From assembly GCA_900543715.1 (NCBI GenBank), contig UQSX01000031.1, positions 1-27,662 of the forward strand: a stretch of 27,662 nucleotides of DNA, in the 5' to 3' direction. Positions 16,562-25,243 of this stretch are shown here, one piece after another. Position 1 is the first letter of the stretch; every line of letters starts with the position of its first letter. The notes beneath the pieces are model-generated. The model was given only the letters and a program-made list of their open reading frames with translations, ran no database searches and was not told the DNA's origin. The DNA is from an uncultured Blautia sp. (GTDB lineage Bacteria; Bacillota; Clostridia; Lachnospirales; Lachnospiraceae). A program made the position numbers and the translations under genes.

Positions 16562-17983
16562 TCAGGCTTCCTTTTCCGGACTTTTGGCCAGGGTAAAGAT
16601 GAACTCTGTACCAACTCCCTCTGTACTGATAACATTGATATTTTGTTTGTGGGCGTTGATGATCTCTTTGACAATGGAGAGGCCCAGGCCGGTGCCTTTC
16701 CGGTCCTTTCCTCTGGAAGAATCAATTTTATAAAAACGGTCCCAGATTTTAGGCAGGTTCACTTTGGCAATACCGCAGCCCATATCTTTTACAGAGACAA
16801 AAACAGTCTCATGCTTCAGAGAAGATTCAATCTTGATCACCGAATCTTCAGGACTGAATTTAATGGCGTTATCGATAAGATTATACAGCACCTGCTGGAT
16901 CTGGACCATATCTGCGTGGACGAAAAGGGTCTGTCCGGTAAGTAGCAGTTCAATAGAGATCCTTTTATCTCTGCAGGTTCCCTCGAAGGTGGCGGCAGTA
17001 GTCTTGATCACGCTGTTGATATCGAAATCCGAAAATTCCAGATGGCGTCCCTTCTGGTCCAGATTATTCAGAGTGAGAAGGCTTTCTGTCAGTTTGTAAA
17101 GACGATCTGTCTCAAATACCACGATCTTTAAATACTTTTCCTGGAGTTCCGGCGGAATGGTCCCGTCCAGGATCGCCTCGGAATATCCCTTGATAGAGGT
17201 AAGAGGAGAACGGAAATCGTGGGAAACATTGGCGATAAATTTCCGCTGATAGTTTCCTGTCATATCCAGCTCATCGGACATATAATTTAGAGTCAGAGCC
17301 AGATAGCCCAGCTCATCTTCTTTCTCAAGAGGAATATTGTATTTCAGATTTCCGGAGGCAAAGGCGTCTGCCCCCTGGATGATCTTTTTCAGAGGCCGGT
17401 AGATCATAAAGGAAAATACCGGGATAATAGCCGCCAGGATCAACAGAAAAACGAAAAAGAGAATATAAATAATATTCAGTATGTCATCTCTCTGCTCATA
17501 CACCACAGACATTGGAAGATGGATTGCCACATATCCTTCTATACTCATATTCAGAGTTACAGGAACCATGACGCTTAACTGTTCCCTGGAAAATTCATTA
17601 AAAAAATTTCCAATCTGATAGTAAGAACCGCTGGCAGTGCCGGGATCAAAGTCCTCTATTTGAGGATAGTCTTCTGTATACATAGGTTCGTCCGTATTCA
17701 TAAGGATCTCTCCCTGAGGGCTGATAAGCCAGATAGAACAATCCTGATAGGAGGCTACCGTACAGAGATTCTGATAAGTATTTTCCGGACTGCTGGTCTC
17801 CCGGTAGTATTTTGTGGCCCGGTTAGAGGCTATATCTGTGGCTTCCCGGTAAAGCTGATTGCTGTATACAGATTCTACATGGCGCTGGGCCATGGAGCTG
17901 CCGGCCAGGGCCACAGCGAAAAAGCCGATAAAACCCAGTATAAAAAATGCCAGGACAAATTTTATATACAGATATTTTTTCAT
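16562..17983 (-). CDS. Membrane sensor histidine kinase
   Basis: A 473-residue kinase. Membrane segments lie at about residues 7-29 and 168-195, flanking an extracellular sensor of about 140 residues; a HAMP domain (195-245) follows. The phosphorylated His255 is in FIANVSHDFRSPLTSIKGY. The ATPase domain has Asn372 in YNLIDNAIKFSPE, the G1 box DMGCGI (400-405), and KGTGLGLSI. The start codon overlaps the stop of the response regulator gene by 4 bp, so they are a cognate pair. The kinase is of the large WalK/CssS/PhoR-like class; the extracellular ligand is unknown. The link to envelope stress is inferred from mutS2-htrA context and is discussed as a finding. Confidence 0.93.
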   Translation of the reverse strand: MKKYLYIKFVLAFFILGFIGFFAVALAGSSMAQRHVESVYSNQLYREATDIASNRATKYYRETSSPENTYQNLCTVASYQDCSIWLISPQGEILMNTDEPMYTEDYPQIEDFDPGTASGSYYQIGNFFNEFSREQLSVMVPVTLNMSIEGYVAIHLPMSVVYEQRDDILNIIYILFFVFLLILAAIIPVFSFMIYRPLKKIIQGADAFASGNLKYNIPLEKEDELGYLALTLNYMSDELDMTGNYQRKFIANVSHDFRSPLTSIKGYSEAILDGTIPPELQEKYLKIVVFETDRLYKLTESLLTLNNLDQKGRHLEFSDFDINSVIKTTAATFEGTCRDKRISIELLLTGQTLFVHADMVQIQQVLYNLIDNAIKFSPEDSVIKIESSLKHETVFVSVKDMGCGIAKVNLPKIWDRFYKIDSSRGKDRKGTGLGLSIVKEIINAHKQNINVISTEGVGTEFIFTLAKSPEKEA

Positions 17984-18684
17984 CTGTTCTTTACCTCAAA
18001 TTTGTATCCGATGCCCCAGACCGTGGCAATGGACCAGGCCGGGTGGTCTTTGATCTTTTCCCGGAGACGTTTGATATGTACGTCTACGGTCCTGGTATCT
18101 CCGATATACTCATAGCCCCAGATGTGATCCAGGAGCTGCTCCCTGGTAAATACCTGATTGGGAGAGGAGGCCAGGAAATAGAGAAGTTCCAGTTCCTTTG
18201 GGGGCATATCGATCTGATTTCCATAATAGATCACAGAATAATTGGTCAGATTGATGGCCAGGTCCGGATACTCCACATATTTGCCCGCAGGCTGTGTGGC
18301 CGGGGCTACTGTAGGCTGATACCTGCGAAGGACCGCCTTTACTCTGGCCACCAGCTCTTTGGAATCAAAAGGTTTGATCATATAATCGTCAGCCCCCAGC
18401 TCCAGCCCAAGGACTTTATCAAAGATCTCTCCCTTGGCGGAGAGCATGATAATAGGCACGTTGGATTTGTGGCGGATTTCCCGGCACACCTGATAGCCGT
18501 CCATACCAGGAAGCATCAGGTCCAGCAGGATCAGATTGGGAGCAAAGGAAGTGAAGGCTTTCAAAGCCTCCTCCCCATCGTTTACAATTTTGGTGTCATA
18601 ACATTCTTTGGTAAGATACAGAGAGATGAGCTCTGCAATATTGTTGTCATCGTCTACAATGAGTATTTTCTGTTTTACAGCCAT
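17980..18684 (-). CDS. OmpR-family response regulator
   Basis: A 234-residue regulator. The receiver domain has the acidic pocket Asp11/Asp12, phosphoacceptor Asp55 in LILLDLMLPGMDGYQ, and Lys104 in DDYMIKPFDSKEL. A linker rich in Pro, Ala and Thr (residues 122-135) follows, then the winged-helix DNA-binding domain with TREQLLDHIWGYEY and TVDVHIKRLREKI. It lies only 11 bp after mutS2 on the same strand, so the operon order is mutS2, regulator, kinase. OmpR-family proteins usually bind direct repeats about 11 bp apart; such a repeat is present at the divergent htrA-like promoter. Confidence 0.95.
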   Translation of the reverse strand: MAVKQKILIVDDDNNIAELISLYLTKECYDTKIVNDGEEALKAFTSFAPNLILLDLMLPGMDGYQVCREIRHKSNVPIIMLSAKGEIFDKVLGLELGADDYMIKPFDSKELVARVKAVLRRYQPTVAPATQPAGKYVEYPDLAINLTNYSVIYYGNQIDMPPKELELLYFLASSPNQVFTREQLLDHIWGYEYIGDTRTVDVHIKRLREKIKDHPAWSIATVWGIGYKFEVKNR

Positions 18685-18695
18685 GTGTATCCCCC

Positions 18696-21074
18696 TTACT
18701 TTTTAAATTCTACAATCGTTACTCCGGCGTCTCCTTCCCCAAATTCTGCCAGATGGAAATTGTCCACATATTTCAGACGCTTCAGATAATTATGGACTCC
18801 CTTCCGAAGGGCACCGGTGCCTTTTCCGTGTACGACCCGGACACTGCTTAAATGGGCAAGATAGGCGTCATCCAGATATTTGTCCAGTTCCGCCACAGCC
18901 TCGTCTACAGTTTTGCCCAAAAGGTTGATCTCGGCCCTTACAGAAGCAGATTTATTCATGCGGATCTTTCCGGCTCCCGTCTTCTGAAGGGAAGGCCCGG
19001 TGATCACCGGCTCATCGATCAGCTCCAGATCTGAAAGCGCCACTTTGGAACGAAGGATCCCCATCTGCACGTAGACCATTCCTTTGGCATCAGGTTTGGA
19101 ACTGATGGTGCCTTTTACGTTCAGACTTAATACCCGGACGCTGTCTCCCAGGGAAATATCCTTGGGAGTAAGGGAGGATTTCTTCTTCTCCGGAGTCTTC
19201 AGAGCGATCTTCTTGCCGGTGTCATTTACCTGTTTCCGGAGTTTTTCTCTCTGAGCTTCCAGTTCTTTGGCGCTGAGGGTTTCCTTTCCAGCCTTATTAA
19301 AGATCTTCATGGTCTGATCGGCGTATTCCTTGGCTTCCCGCAGGATCCGGTGGGCTTCCTCGTTGGCGTTTCTCAGGATCTTTTCTTTCTGCTGATCCAG
19401 CCGGTCCTCTTTGGCCTCCAGCCGGGCTTTCAGATTTTTGACTTCTTCTTTATATTTTTCAATTTCTTCCTGCTCAGACTCGATGGTCTTGCGGCTTTCC
19501 TCAAGAGAAGTGAGCACATCTTCAAAGGATTCATCTTCCTGACTGATCTGCTCCTTGGCCTTTTCAATGATATAATCCGGCAGTCCCAGTTTGCTGGAAA
19601 TAGCAAAAGCATTGCTCTTTCCCGGAACGCCGATGAGAAGACGATAGGTAGGACGGAGAGTCTCTACATCAAATTCGCAGGAGGCGTTTTCCACTCCCTG
19701 GGTAGAAAGTGCATAAACTTTCAGTTCGCTGTAGTGGGTAGTGGCCATAGTGCGGACTCCCTGACTGTGAAGGTGGGAGAGTATGGCAATAGCCAGAGCG
19801 GCTCCTTCTGTAGGATCAGTGCCGGCCCCCAGCTCATCGAAGAGTACCAGGGAATCCCGGTCTGCCTTTTCCAGAAAACGTACCACATTTGTCATATGAG
19901 AAGAAAAGGTACTTAAGGACTGCTCAATACTCTGTTCATCTCCAATATCTGCGTAGACTTCCCGGAACACACTGAGACGGGAGTTGTCAAAAGCGGGAAT
20001 ATGCAGCCCGGACTGGCCCATCAGAGTAAGAAGGCCCACAGTTTTTAAGGAAACGGTTTTACCTCCGGTATTGGGTCCGGTAACCACTAAAAGATCAAAG
20101 GTTTCTCCCAGACGGATATCAATGGGAACCACCTGGTGTTTCTCGATCAGAGGATGACGGGCTTTTTTCAGATCTATGATCCCCTGGGTGTTGAACTTAG
20201 GCTCCGTAGCGTTCTGAGACTTGGCCAGAAGGGCCCGGGCAAAGATAAAGTCAAGCTGTGCCAGGATCTTCAGGTCATCCTGGATCATTTCCAGGCTCTC
20301 GGCAGCCGTCTGGCTGAGATTGGAAAGAACGATCTCGATCTCTGCCTGCTCTTTTGCCTCCAGCTCCCGCAGATCGTTATTCAGTTTTACTACAGCCATC
20401 GGTTCTACAAAGACGGTGGAACCGGTGGAGGACTGGTCGTGGATCATACCGGGAACCTGGCCTTTGTACTCTGATTTAACAGGGATACAATACCGGCCGT
20501 TTCTCATAGTGATCACACCGTCCTGGAGATAGGTCCTGGCGCTTCCGCTGATGTAAGAAGCAAGCTGGCTGTGGATCTTTTCATTGATCCCTTTCATGCT
20601 CCGGCGCACCTGGCGCAGCCCCGGGCTGGCGTCGTCTGCGATTTCTTCCGGGGACAGGATACAGCGGCGGATTTCTGTTGAAAGGGGAGTGAGAGGTTCC
20701 AGTATCTCAAACATGCCATCCAGAGAATCTCCGTTTTCATCTTCTGTATCTCTCCGGGAATAGGCTTTGGCCCGTCCGGCGTTTTCCAGAAGACCGGCTA
20801 TATCCAGAAGCTCCCCGGTTCCCAAAGTGCCGCCGATCTCCAGCCGTTTTAAGGATCCGCGGATATCCTTTACACCGCCGAAGGAGAGAGACCCCTTCTG
20901 GTAGACTCTGGAAAGAGCGTCTGCGGTTTCCTGCTGCATGACTTCGATTTCAGCAAGATCGTCGGAAGGAGTAAGGTGCCTGCACATTTCCTTTCCCATC
21001 CGGGAGGTGGCAAAGCCCTCCAGCAGCTCTATGATTTTGTAATATTCTAAAGTTTTTAATGCTTTTTCATTCAT
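18696..21074 (-). CDS. mutS2: Endonuclease MutS2
   Basis: A 792-residue MutS homologue without the mismatch-binding domain; in Firmicutes it acts on branched DNA or on collided ribosomes. The ATPase has Walker A in VTGPNTGGKTVSLKT and Walker B in LVLFDELGAGTDPTEGA. A long coiled coil (about residues 510-630) follows, then a KOW-like region and the C-terminal Smr domain with HGKGTGALRKGVHNYLKR. Two starts are possible: 21098 with GGAGG very close, and 21074, which follows AAGGTGATC, an eight-base match to the 16S tail. The second gives the family's usual MNEKALKTLEYY start, so it was chosen. It is the first gene of the two-component operon. Confidence 0.95.
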   Translation of the reverse strand: MNEKALKTLEYYKIIELLEGFATSRMGKEMCRHLTPSDDLAEIEVMQQETADALSRVYQKGSLSFGGVKDIRGSLKRLEIGGTLGTGELLDIAGLLENAGRAKAYSRRDTEDENGDSLDGMFEILEPLTPLSTEIRRCILSPEEIADDASPGLRQVRRSMKGINEKIHSQLASYISGSARTYLQDGVITMRNGRYCIPVKSEYKGQVPGMIHDQSSTGSTVFVEPMAVVKLNNDLRELEAKEQAEIEIVLSNLSQTAAESLEMIQDDLKILAQLDFIFARALLAKSQNATEPKFNTQGIIDLKKARHPLIEKHQVVPIDIRLGETFDLLVVTGPNTGGKTVSLKTVGLLTLMGQSGLHIPAFDNSRLSVFREVYADIGDEQSIEQSLSTFSSHMTNVVRFLEKADRDSLVLFDELGAGTDPTEGAALAIAILSHLHSQGVRTMATTHYSELKVYALSTQGVENASCEFDVETLRPTYRLLIGVPGKSNAFAISSKLGLPDYIIEKAKEQISQEDESFEDVLTSLEESRKTIESEQEEIEKYKEEVKNLKARLEAKEDRLDQQKEKILRNANEEAHRILREAKEYADQTMKIFNKAGKETLSAKELEAQREKLRKQVNDTGKKIALKTPEKKKSSLTPKDISLGDSVRVLSLNVKGTISSKPDAKGMVYVQMGILRSKVALSDLELIDEPVITGPSLQKTGAGKIRMNKSASVRAEINLLGKTVDEAVAELDKYLDDAYLAHLSSVRVVHGKGTGALRKGVHNYLKRLKYVDNFHLAEFGEGDAGVTIVEFKK

Positions 21075-21145
21075 ATTGATCACCTTGTCAGATTTCATTT
21101 ACCCTCCGGATCTAAGCAGGAGGGATAAGCTTGTATGTCTTCTCT

Positions 21146-21174
21146 ATTCTACATGAAATGCCTGAGAATGAAAA
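21146..21174 (-). promoter_or_regulatory. Candidate promoter of the mutS2-two-component operon
   Basis: On the - strand, -35 TTTTCA (21174-21169), a 17-bp spacer and -10 TAGAAT (21151-21146), about 70 bp upstream of the mutS2 start. The -35 matches only 4 of 6 consensus bases. It lies in the 235-bp gap shared with the divergent htrA-like gene. Confidence 0.5.
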
Positions 21175-21222
21175 GGTTTTGGGCTTTTTTTTTCTTCAGG
21201 AAAGATGTTTATTTGTATATTC

Positions 21223-21254
21223 TTCATAAAAAGTTCATAAATTTTCAGTATAAT
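21223..21254 (+). promoter_or_regulatory. Promoter of the HtrA-like gene with direct repeats
   Basis: A perfect -10 TATAAT (21249-21254) has no usable -35. Instead, two copies of TTCATAAA (21223-21230 and 21234-21241) are spaced exactly 11 bp apart, just upstream of and in the -35 region. One-turn-spaced direct repeats replacing the -35 are the usual layout for promoters activated by OmpR-family regulators. Confidence 0.6.
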
Positions 21255-21309
21255 AGACAAAAATATGCCGTCAGGCATTTGTGAATCTGACATACGGAGA
21301 GCAAAGGAT

Positions 21310-22695
21310 ATGGGCGAAGAGAGAAGAGAAGAGCTTAACCGGGAAGAATATAAGGAACAGGAAGGCGCTGCGGCGCTGCCGGAGAAGACACAAGAGCGGG
21401 AAAATGCCCCGGAAGCAGAGGAAAAGACAGAGGATCTGGAGAGTTCCTATGAATTTATCAGGGAAACCATTAAAGCGAAGCCTATAAATAAAAAGAAAAT
21501 GGCCAGGCAGATCGGAAAACTGGCAGGATCCGGGGCAGTGTTCGGCCTGGCTGCTGCCCTGGTATTCGGCATTTTGGCACCTGGATTTTTAGAGAGAGCC
21601 AAAGAAAGACAAGATGACCAGGAAGTCCAGTTCCAGGACAGTACGGAGGATACTCAGGAAGAGCAGCAGGACACCCAGGAAGAGCAGCAGGAGGATACCC
21701 AGCCGGAACAGACAACGATCATCCAGGAAATGACACCGGAAGACTATCAGACGCTGTATGCGGATATTTTTTCCATGGCCCAGGAGGCGGAAAAGGCTAT
21801 GGTGACAGTCACCAGCAGTCAGAACAACCAGGACTGGTTCCAGACGCCCTATGAGAGCCAGATTTCCGGGCTGCTGGTAGCAGAGAGCGGACAGGAATAC
21901 TATGTTCTGACGGAATACCGGATCGTGGAAAAGGTAGACCGGATCCATGTGACTTTTTGTGACGGAACTATGATCGAAGCCAGATTCCAGAAGGCAGACA
22001 GCAATACGGGGTTTGCAATTTTGAAGGTGCCAAAATCCGAGGTACCTGTAGAGACCCAGCAGGCAGTGGCAATCGCACCACTAGGCGAGTCATATAATGT
22101 AAAACAGGGAGAACCCGTACTTGCAATCGGCAGTCCTATGGGGTATAGTGATTCTGTCGGCTATGGAATCGTAACCTCTACTTCAAATACGGTGTCCAGA
22201 ACGGATGCGGAATATGGCCTTATCACTACTGATATTACCGGGAGCAGTCAGGGAAGCGGCGTGATCGTAAACCTGGATGGAGAGATCATAGGTATCATCA
22301 CTCAGTCTTTTGCTAATGAGGATACCCAGAATCTGATCACAGGCCTGTCGATCTCCGACAGCAGAGAACTGATCCAGACTCTTTCCGATGATCAGGATAT
22401 TATTTATATGGGTATTACCGGAGAAACTATTACCTCAGAGATATCCGAGAAGAAAGGAATCCCGATCGGCGTCTTTGTAGAAGAAGTGGAAGTGGATTCT
22501 CCTGCTATGCAGGTGGGGATCCAGAGCGGAGATGTTATCACGGAAGTTAACGGATCCAAGGTGGAGACGGTCAAGGGATATCAGCAGCAGCTGAAGTCAT
22601 GCAAAAACGGGGAGACTATAGAAGTGAAGGCCATGCGCCAGGGAACGGAAGGTTATGTGGAAGTATCCTTTGACGTTACATTAAAGGCAAAATAG
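21310..22695 (+). CDS. HtrA/DegP-like membrane protein with degenerate protease site and PDZ domain
   Basis: A 461-residue protein with an acidic cytoplasmic tail (1-68), a membrane segment (about 69-90), a Gln/Glu repeat linker (111-134), a trypsin-like fold (about 160-355) and a PDZ domain (about 370-455). The fold is HtrA-like, but the catalytic triad is lost. The His position reads LTEYRIV (Arg204). The Asp position, in SNTGFAILKV, is Gly234. The GNSGG serine loop is replaced by SSQGSGV, with Gly315 where Ser is expected. A PDZ-type peptide-binding or sensor/scaffold role is more likely than proteolysis. ATG 21310 was chosen over 21265 because AAAGGAT precedes it and the intervening sequence is unlike a protein start. 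The promoter is shared with the divergent mutS2 two-component operon. Confidence 0.85.
   Translation: MGEERREELNREEYKEQEGAAALPEKTQERENAPEAEEKTEDLESSYEFIRETIKAKPINKKKMARQIGKLAGSGAVFGLAAALVFGILAPGFLERAKERQDDQEVQFQDSTEDTQEEQQDTQEEQQEDTQPEQTTIIQEMTPEDYQTLYADIFSMAQEAEKAMVTVTSSQNNQDWFQTPYESQISGLLVAESGQEYYVLTEYRIVEKVDRIHVTFCDGTMIEARFQKADSNTGFAILKVPKSEVPVETQQAVAIAPLGESYNVKQGEPVLAIGSPMGYSDSVGYGIVTSTSNTVSRTDAEYGLITTDITGSSQGSGVIVNLDGEIIGIITQSFANEDTQNLITGLSISDSRELIQTLSDDQDIIYMGITGETITSEISEKKGIPIGVFVEEVEVDSPAMQVGIQSGDVITEVNGSKVETVKGYQQQLKSCKNGETIEVKAMRQGTEGYVEVSFDVTLKAK
21649..21711 (+). repeat. 21-bp tandem repeat in the HtrA-like linker
   Basis: Two near-identical 21-bp units encode DTQEEQQ twice, followed by a diverged third unit encoding EDTQPEQ. 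They lie in the extracytoplasmic linker between the membrane segment and the protease-like domain. Such a tract can change length by slippage. Confidence 0.8.
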
Positions 22696-22711
22696 AAAGG
22701 GCATAGAAGCG

Positions 22712-23656
22712 ATGAAATTTATTAATGAACTCCGGGAAGGGGAAAAAATTTCAGGAATATATTTGTGCAAACATAAACAGGCGGCTGTTACAAAAAATGG
22801 AAAGCCATATGAAAATCTGATACTTCAGGATAAAACAGGAACTATTGACGGAAAGATCTGGGAACCCAATTCCCTGGGCATTGATGAGTTTGATCCTCTG
22901 GATTACATAGATGTGGTGGGAGATGTGACCAGTTTTCAGGGAAGCCTGCAGGTCAGCATTAAACGGGCCAGAAAAGCCGGAGAGGGAGAATATGATCCGG
23001 GAAACTATCTTCCTGTATCCGGAAAAGACGTAGAGTCCATGTATCAGGAACTGCTGGGATTTACGGCTCAGATAAAGAATCCTTATCTCCACAGGCTTTT
23101 GGTCAGCTTTTTCCAGGAAGACGAGGAGTTTATCCGGGCTTTTAAGGGAAATTCAGCAGCCAAGACCGTTCACCATGGATTTATCGGCGGCCTGCTGGAA
23201 CATACTTTAAGCGTGGTGAAACTCTGCCAGTATTACTGCAGGACTTATCCGATCCTGAATCAGGATCTTCTGATCACAACTGCGATGCTCCATGATATTG
23301 GAAAGACCAGGGAACTGAGTCCTTTTCCGAAAAACGATTATACGGATGACGGCCAGCTTCTGGGCCATATTATGATAGGAGCGGAGATGATCCACGACAA
23401 GGCCAGAGAGATCCCGGGATTTCCGGAAAAGCTGGAAAGTGAAGTGAAACACTGTATTCTGTCCCATCATGGTGAATTGGAATACGGTTCCCCAAAGAAA
23501 CCGGCACTGGCAGAGGCCGTTGCCCTGAACTTGGCAGATAATACGGATGCCAAGATGGAGACTCTCACAGAAATCTTTAACGGAGCAGGAGAGCAGAAAG
23601 ACTGGCTGGGTTATAACCGTTTCTTTGAGTCAAATCTGCGCAAGAGCAGCCTGTAA
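22712..23656 (+). CDS. yhaM: YhaM-type 3'-5' exoribonuclease (OB + HD domains)
   Basis: A 314-residue nuclease. An N-terminal OB-fold (residues 1-85) starts FINELREGEKISGIYLC; an HD-superfamily domain follows, with HHGFIGGLLEHTLSVVKL (His164 region) and the metal-binding His194-Asp195 in AMLHDIGKTREL. This is the arrangement of B. subtilis YhaM, which trims RNA and DNA 3' ends with Mn2+ or Co2+. It starts 16 bp after the HtrA-like gene, with AAAGGGC before the ATG, so it is probably co-transcribed. A terminator follows at 23732. Confidence 0.9.
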   Translation: MKFINELREGEKISGIYLCKHKQAAVTKNGKPYENLILQDKTGTIDGKIWEPNSLGIDEFDPLDYIDVVGDVTSFQGSLQVSIKRARKAGEGEYDPGNYLPVSGKDVESMYQELLGFTAQIKNPYLHRLLVSFFQEDEEFIRAFKGNSAAKTVHHGFIGGLLEHTLSVVKLCQYYCRTYPILNQDLLITTAMLHDIGKTRELSPFPKNDYTDDGQLLGHIMIGAEMIHDKAREIPGFPEKLESEVKHCILSHHGELEYGSPKKPALAEAVALNLADNTDAKMETLTEIFNGAGEQKDWLGYNRFFESNLRKSSL

Positions 23657-23731
23657 GGCAGGGCAGGCAGCAGGCCGGAAAACTTTACGGCCCGGCGGAT
23701 TCCATTTGCCTCGCTGCACAGGGGAGTAGAA

Positions 23732-23782
23732 AAGCAGAAGCTGTCCGGATAAGCAATCCTTCCGGCTGTTTTTGCTTTTTTT
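23732..23782 (+). terminator. Intrinsic terminator after yhaM
   Basis: A stem with an outer part AGCAGAAGC/GTTTTTGCT (two G-U pairs) and an inner CCGGA/TCCGG pairing around the loop, followed by seven T residues (23776-23782). Confidence 0.7.
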
Positions 23783-23851
23783 GTGGGAAGTATTGTCTGC
23801 AGTCCCCAATGGAAGAAAAAAGCCGGGAGCAGAGAATCAGAAGGAGAATCT

Positions 23852-25243
23852 ATGGAATTTAAGAAAAATGATATTTTAACAATAGATATTGAAGATATGG
23901 GACACGATGGAGAGGGTATCGGAAAGGCAGAGGGCTATACCCTGTTCGTGAAGGATACAGTCATCGGAGACCGGGCAGAGGTAAAGATCATGAAGGCTAA
24001 GAAAAATTACGGCTATGCCCGTCTGCTTAAGGTGCTCGCTCCTTCTCCAGACCGCACTGAACCAAGATGTCCCATTGCCAGAGCCTGCGGAGGCTGCCAG
24101 CTCCAGTTTCTTTCTTATGAAAAGCAGCTGGAATTCAAGAAGAACAAAGTGCTGGGAAATCTTCAGCGTATCGGAGGCTTTGCCGGCATACAGGCAGAAC
24201 GGGCAATCGGCATGGAGAATCCCTGGCGCTACAGGAATAAAGCCCAGTTCCCTGTTGGAAGAAATAAAGAAGGGGAGATCATTACCGGTTTCTATGCAGG
24301 AAGAACCCACAGTATCGTGGCTAACCGGGACTGCCTTCTGGGCGTGGAAGTAAATGAAAAGATACTGAGCCGGATCCTTGCTTATATGGAATCCTGTCAC
24401 GTGGACCCTTATGATGAGAAGACCGGGGAGGGGCTGGTACGCCATATCCTTCTCAGATATGGGTTTAAGACCGGGGAAATCATGGTCTGTCTGATCATTA
24501 ACGGCACCGGGATTCCCGATCAGGACAAGTTTGTGGAGGCTCTAAAGGACATTCAGGGTATGACCAGTATTACATTAAATGTGAATACCAAGAGAAATAA
24601 TGTGATCTTGGGAGAAAAGGTAATTCCTCTCTGGGGAAAAGAATATATCACGGATTATATCGGACCGATCCAATATCAGATTTCCCCCTTGTCTTTTTAC
24701 CAGGTAAATCCGGTGCAGACGGAAAAACTTTATGGGACTGCACTTGAATATGCGGGACTTACAGGGAAGGAGACAGTCTGGGATCTCTACTGCGGAATCG
24801 GAACGATTTCTCTGTTCCTGGCCCAGAAGGCAAAGCAGGTCTACGGAGTGGAGATCGTCCCTCCTGCCATTGAAGATGCCAAAAGAAATGCAAAGCTGAA
24901 TGGGATCACCAATGCAGAGTTTTTTGTAGGTAAAGCAGAGGAGGTCCTTCCGGAGAAATACGAGCAAGAGGGAATCCAGGCAGACGTGATCGTCGTAGAT
25001 CCTCCAAGAAAAGGCTGTGACGAAGCGGTGCTCCAGACCATGCTGAAAATGCAGCCGGAAAAGATCGTGTATGTAAGCTGCGACTCCGCTACTCTGGCCA
25101 GGGATCTGAAGATACTGTGTGAGAAAGAATATCAGCTGGAAAAAGTGGCAGTGTGTGATATGTTTCCACAGGGGGTTCACGTAGAAAGTATCGTGTTGCT
25201 TTCAAAACTTAAATCGGATAAACATATAGATGTGGAATTATAG
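23852..25243 (+). CDS. rlmD: 23S rRNA (uracil-C5)-methyltransferase, shortened C-terminus
   Basis: A 463-residue SAM-dependent enzyme making 5-methyluridine in 23S rRNA. In Firmicutes one such enzyme (RlmCD) often modifies two sites. It has a TRAM domain (residues 1-60), cluster cysteines Cys73, Cys79 and Cys82 in RCPIARACGGC, SAM motif DLYCGIGTISLFLA, VDPPRKGC, and the nucleophilic Cys in VYVSCDSATLARDL. AAGGAG lies 6 bp before ATG 23852; the frame from 23783 is not used. The end, LKSDKHIDVEL, is abrupt. Many clostridial members carry a C-terminal extension, and a piece of one lies just after the stop in another frame (25237-25353). The catalytic core is whole, so the enzyme should still work. 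Confidence 0.93.
   Translation: MEFKKNDILTIDIEDMGHDGEGIGKAEGYTLFVKDTVIGDRAEVKIMKAKKNYGYARLLKVLAPSPDRTEPRCPIARACGGCQLQFLSYEKQLEFKKNKVLGNLQRIGGFAGIQAERAIGMENPWRYRNKAQFPVGRNKEGEIITGFYAGRTHSIVANRDCLLGVEVNEKILSRILAYMESCHVDPYDEKTGEGLVRHILLRYGFKTGEIMVCLIINGTGIPDQDKFVEALKDIQGMTSITLNVNTKRNNVILGEKVIPLWGKEYITDYIGPIQYQISPLSFYQVNPVQTEKLYGTALEYAGLTGKETVWDLYCGIGTISLFLAQKAKQVYGVEIVPPAIEDAKRNAKLNGITNAEFFVGKAEEVLPEKYEQEGIQADVIVVDPPRKGCDEAVLQTMLKMQPEKIVYVSCDSATLARDLKILCEKEYQLEKVAVCDMFPQGVHVESIVLLSKLKSDKHIDVEL

Noticed and set aside
17947..18789. 280-residue open frame on the + strand
   Set aside because: Antisense to the response regulator and the end of mutS2; no ribosome site or protein-like pattern.
19350..19916. 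188-residue open frame on the + strand inside mutS2
   Set aside because: A mirror of the mutS2 coiled-coil and ATPase codons; no independent support.
21265..21309. Upstream start of the HtrA-like protein
   Set aside because: It lies 11 bp after the predicted -10 with no ribosome site; the extra 15 residues look like translated leader.
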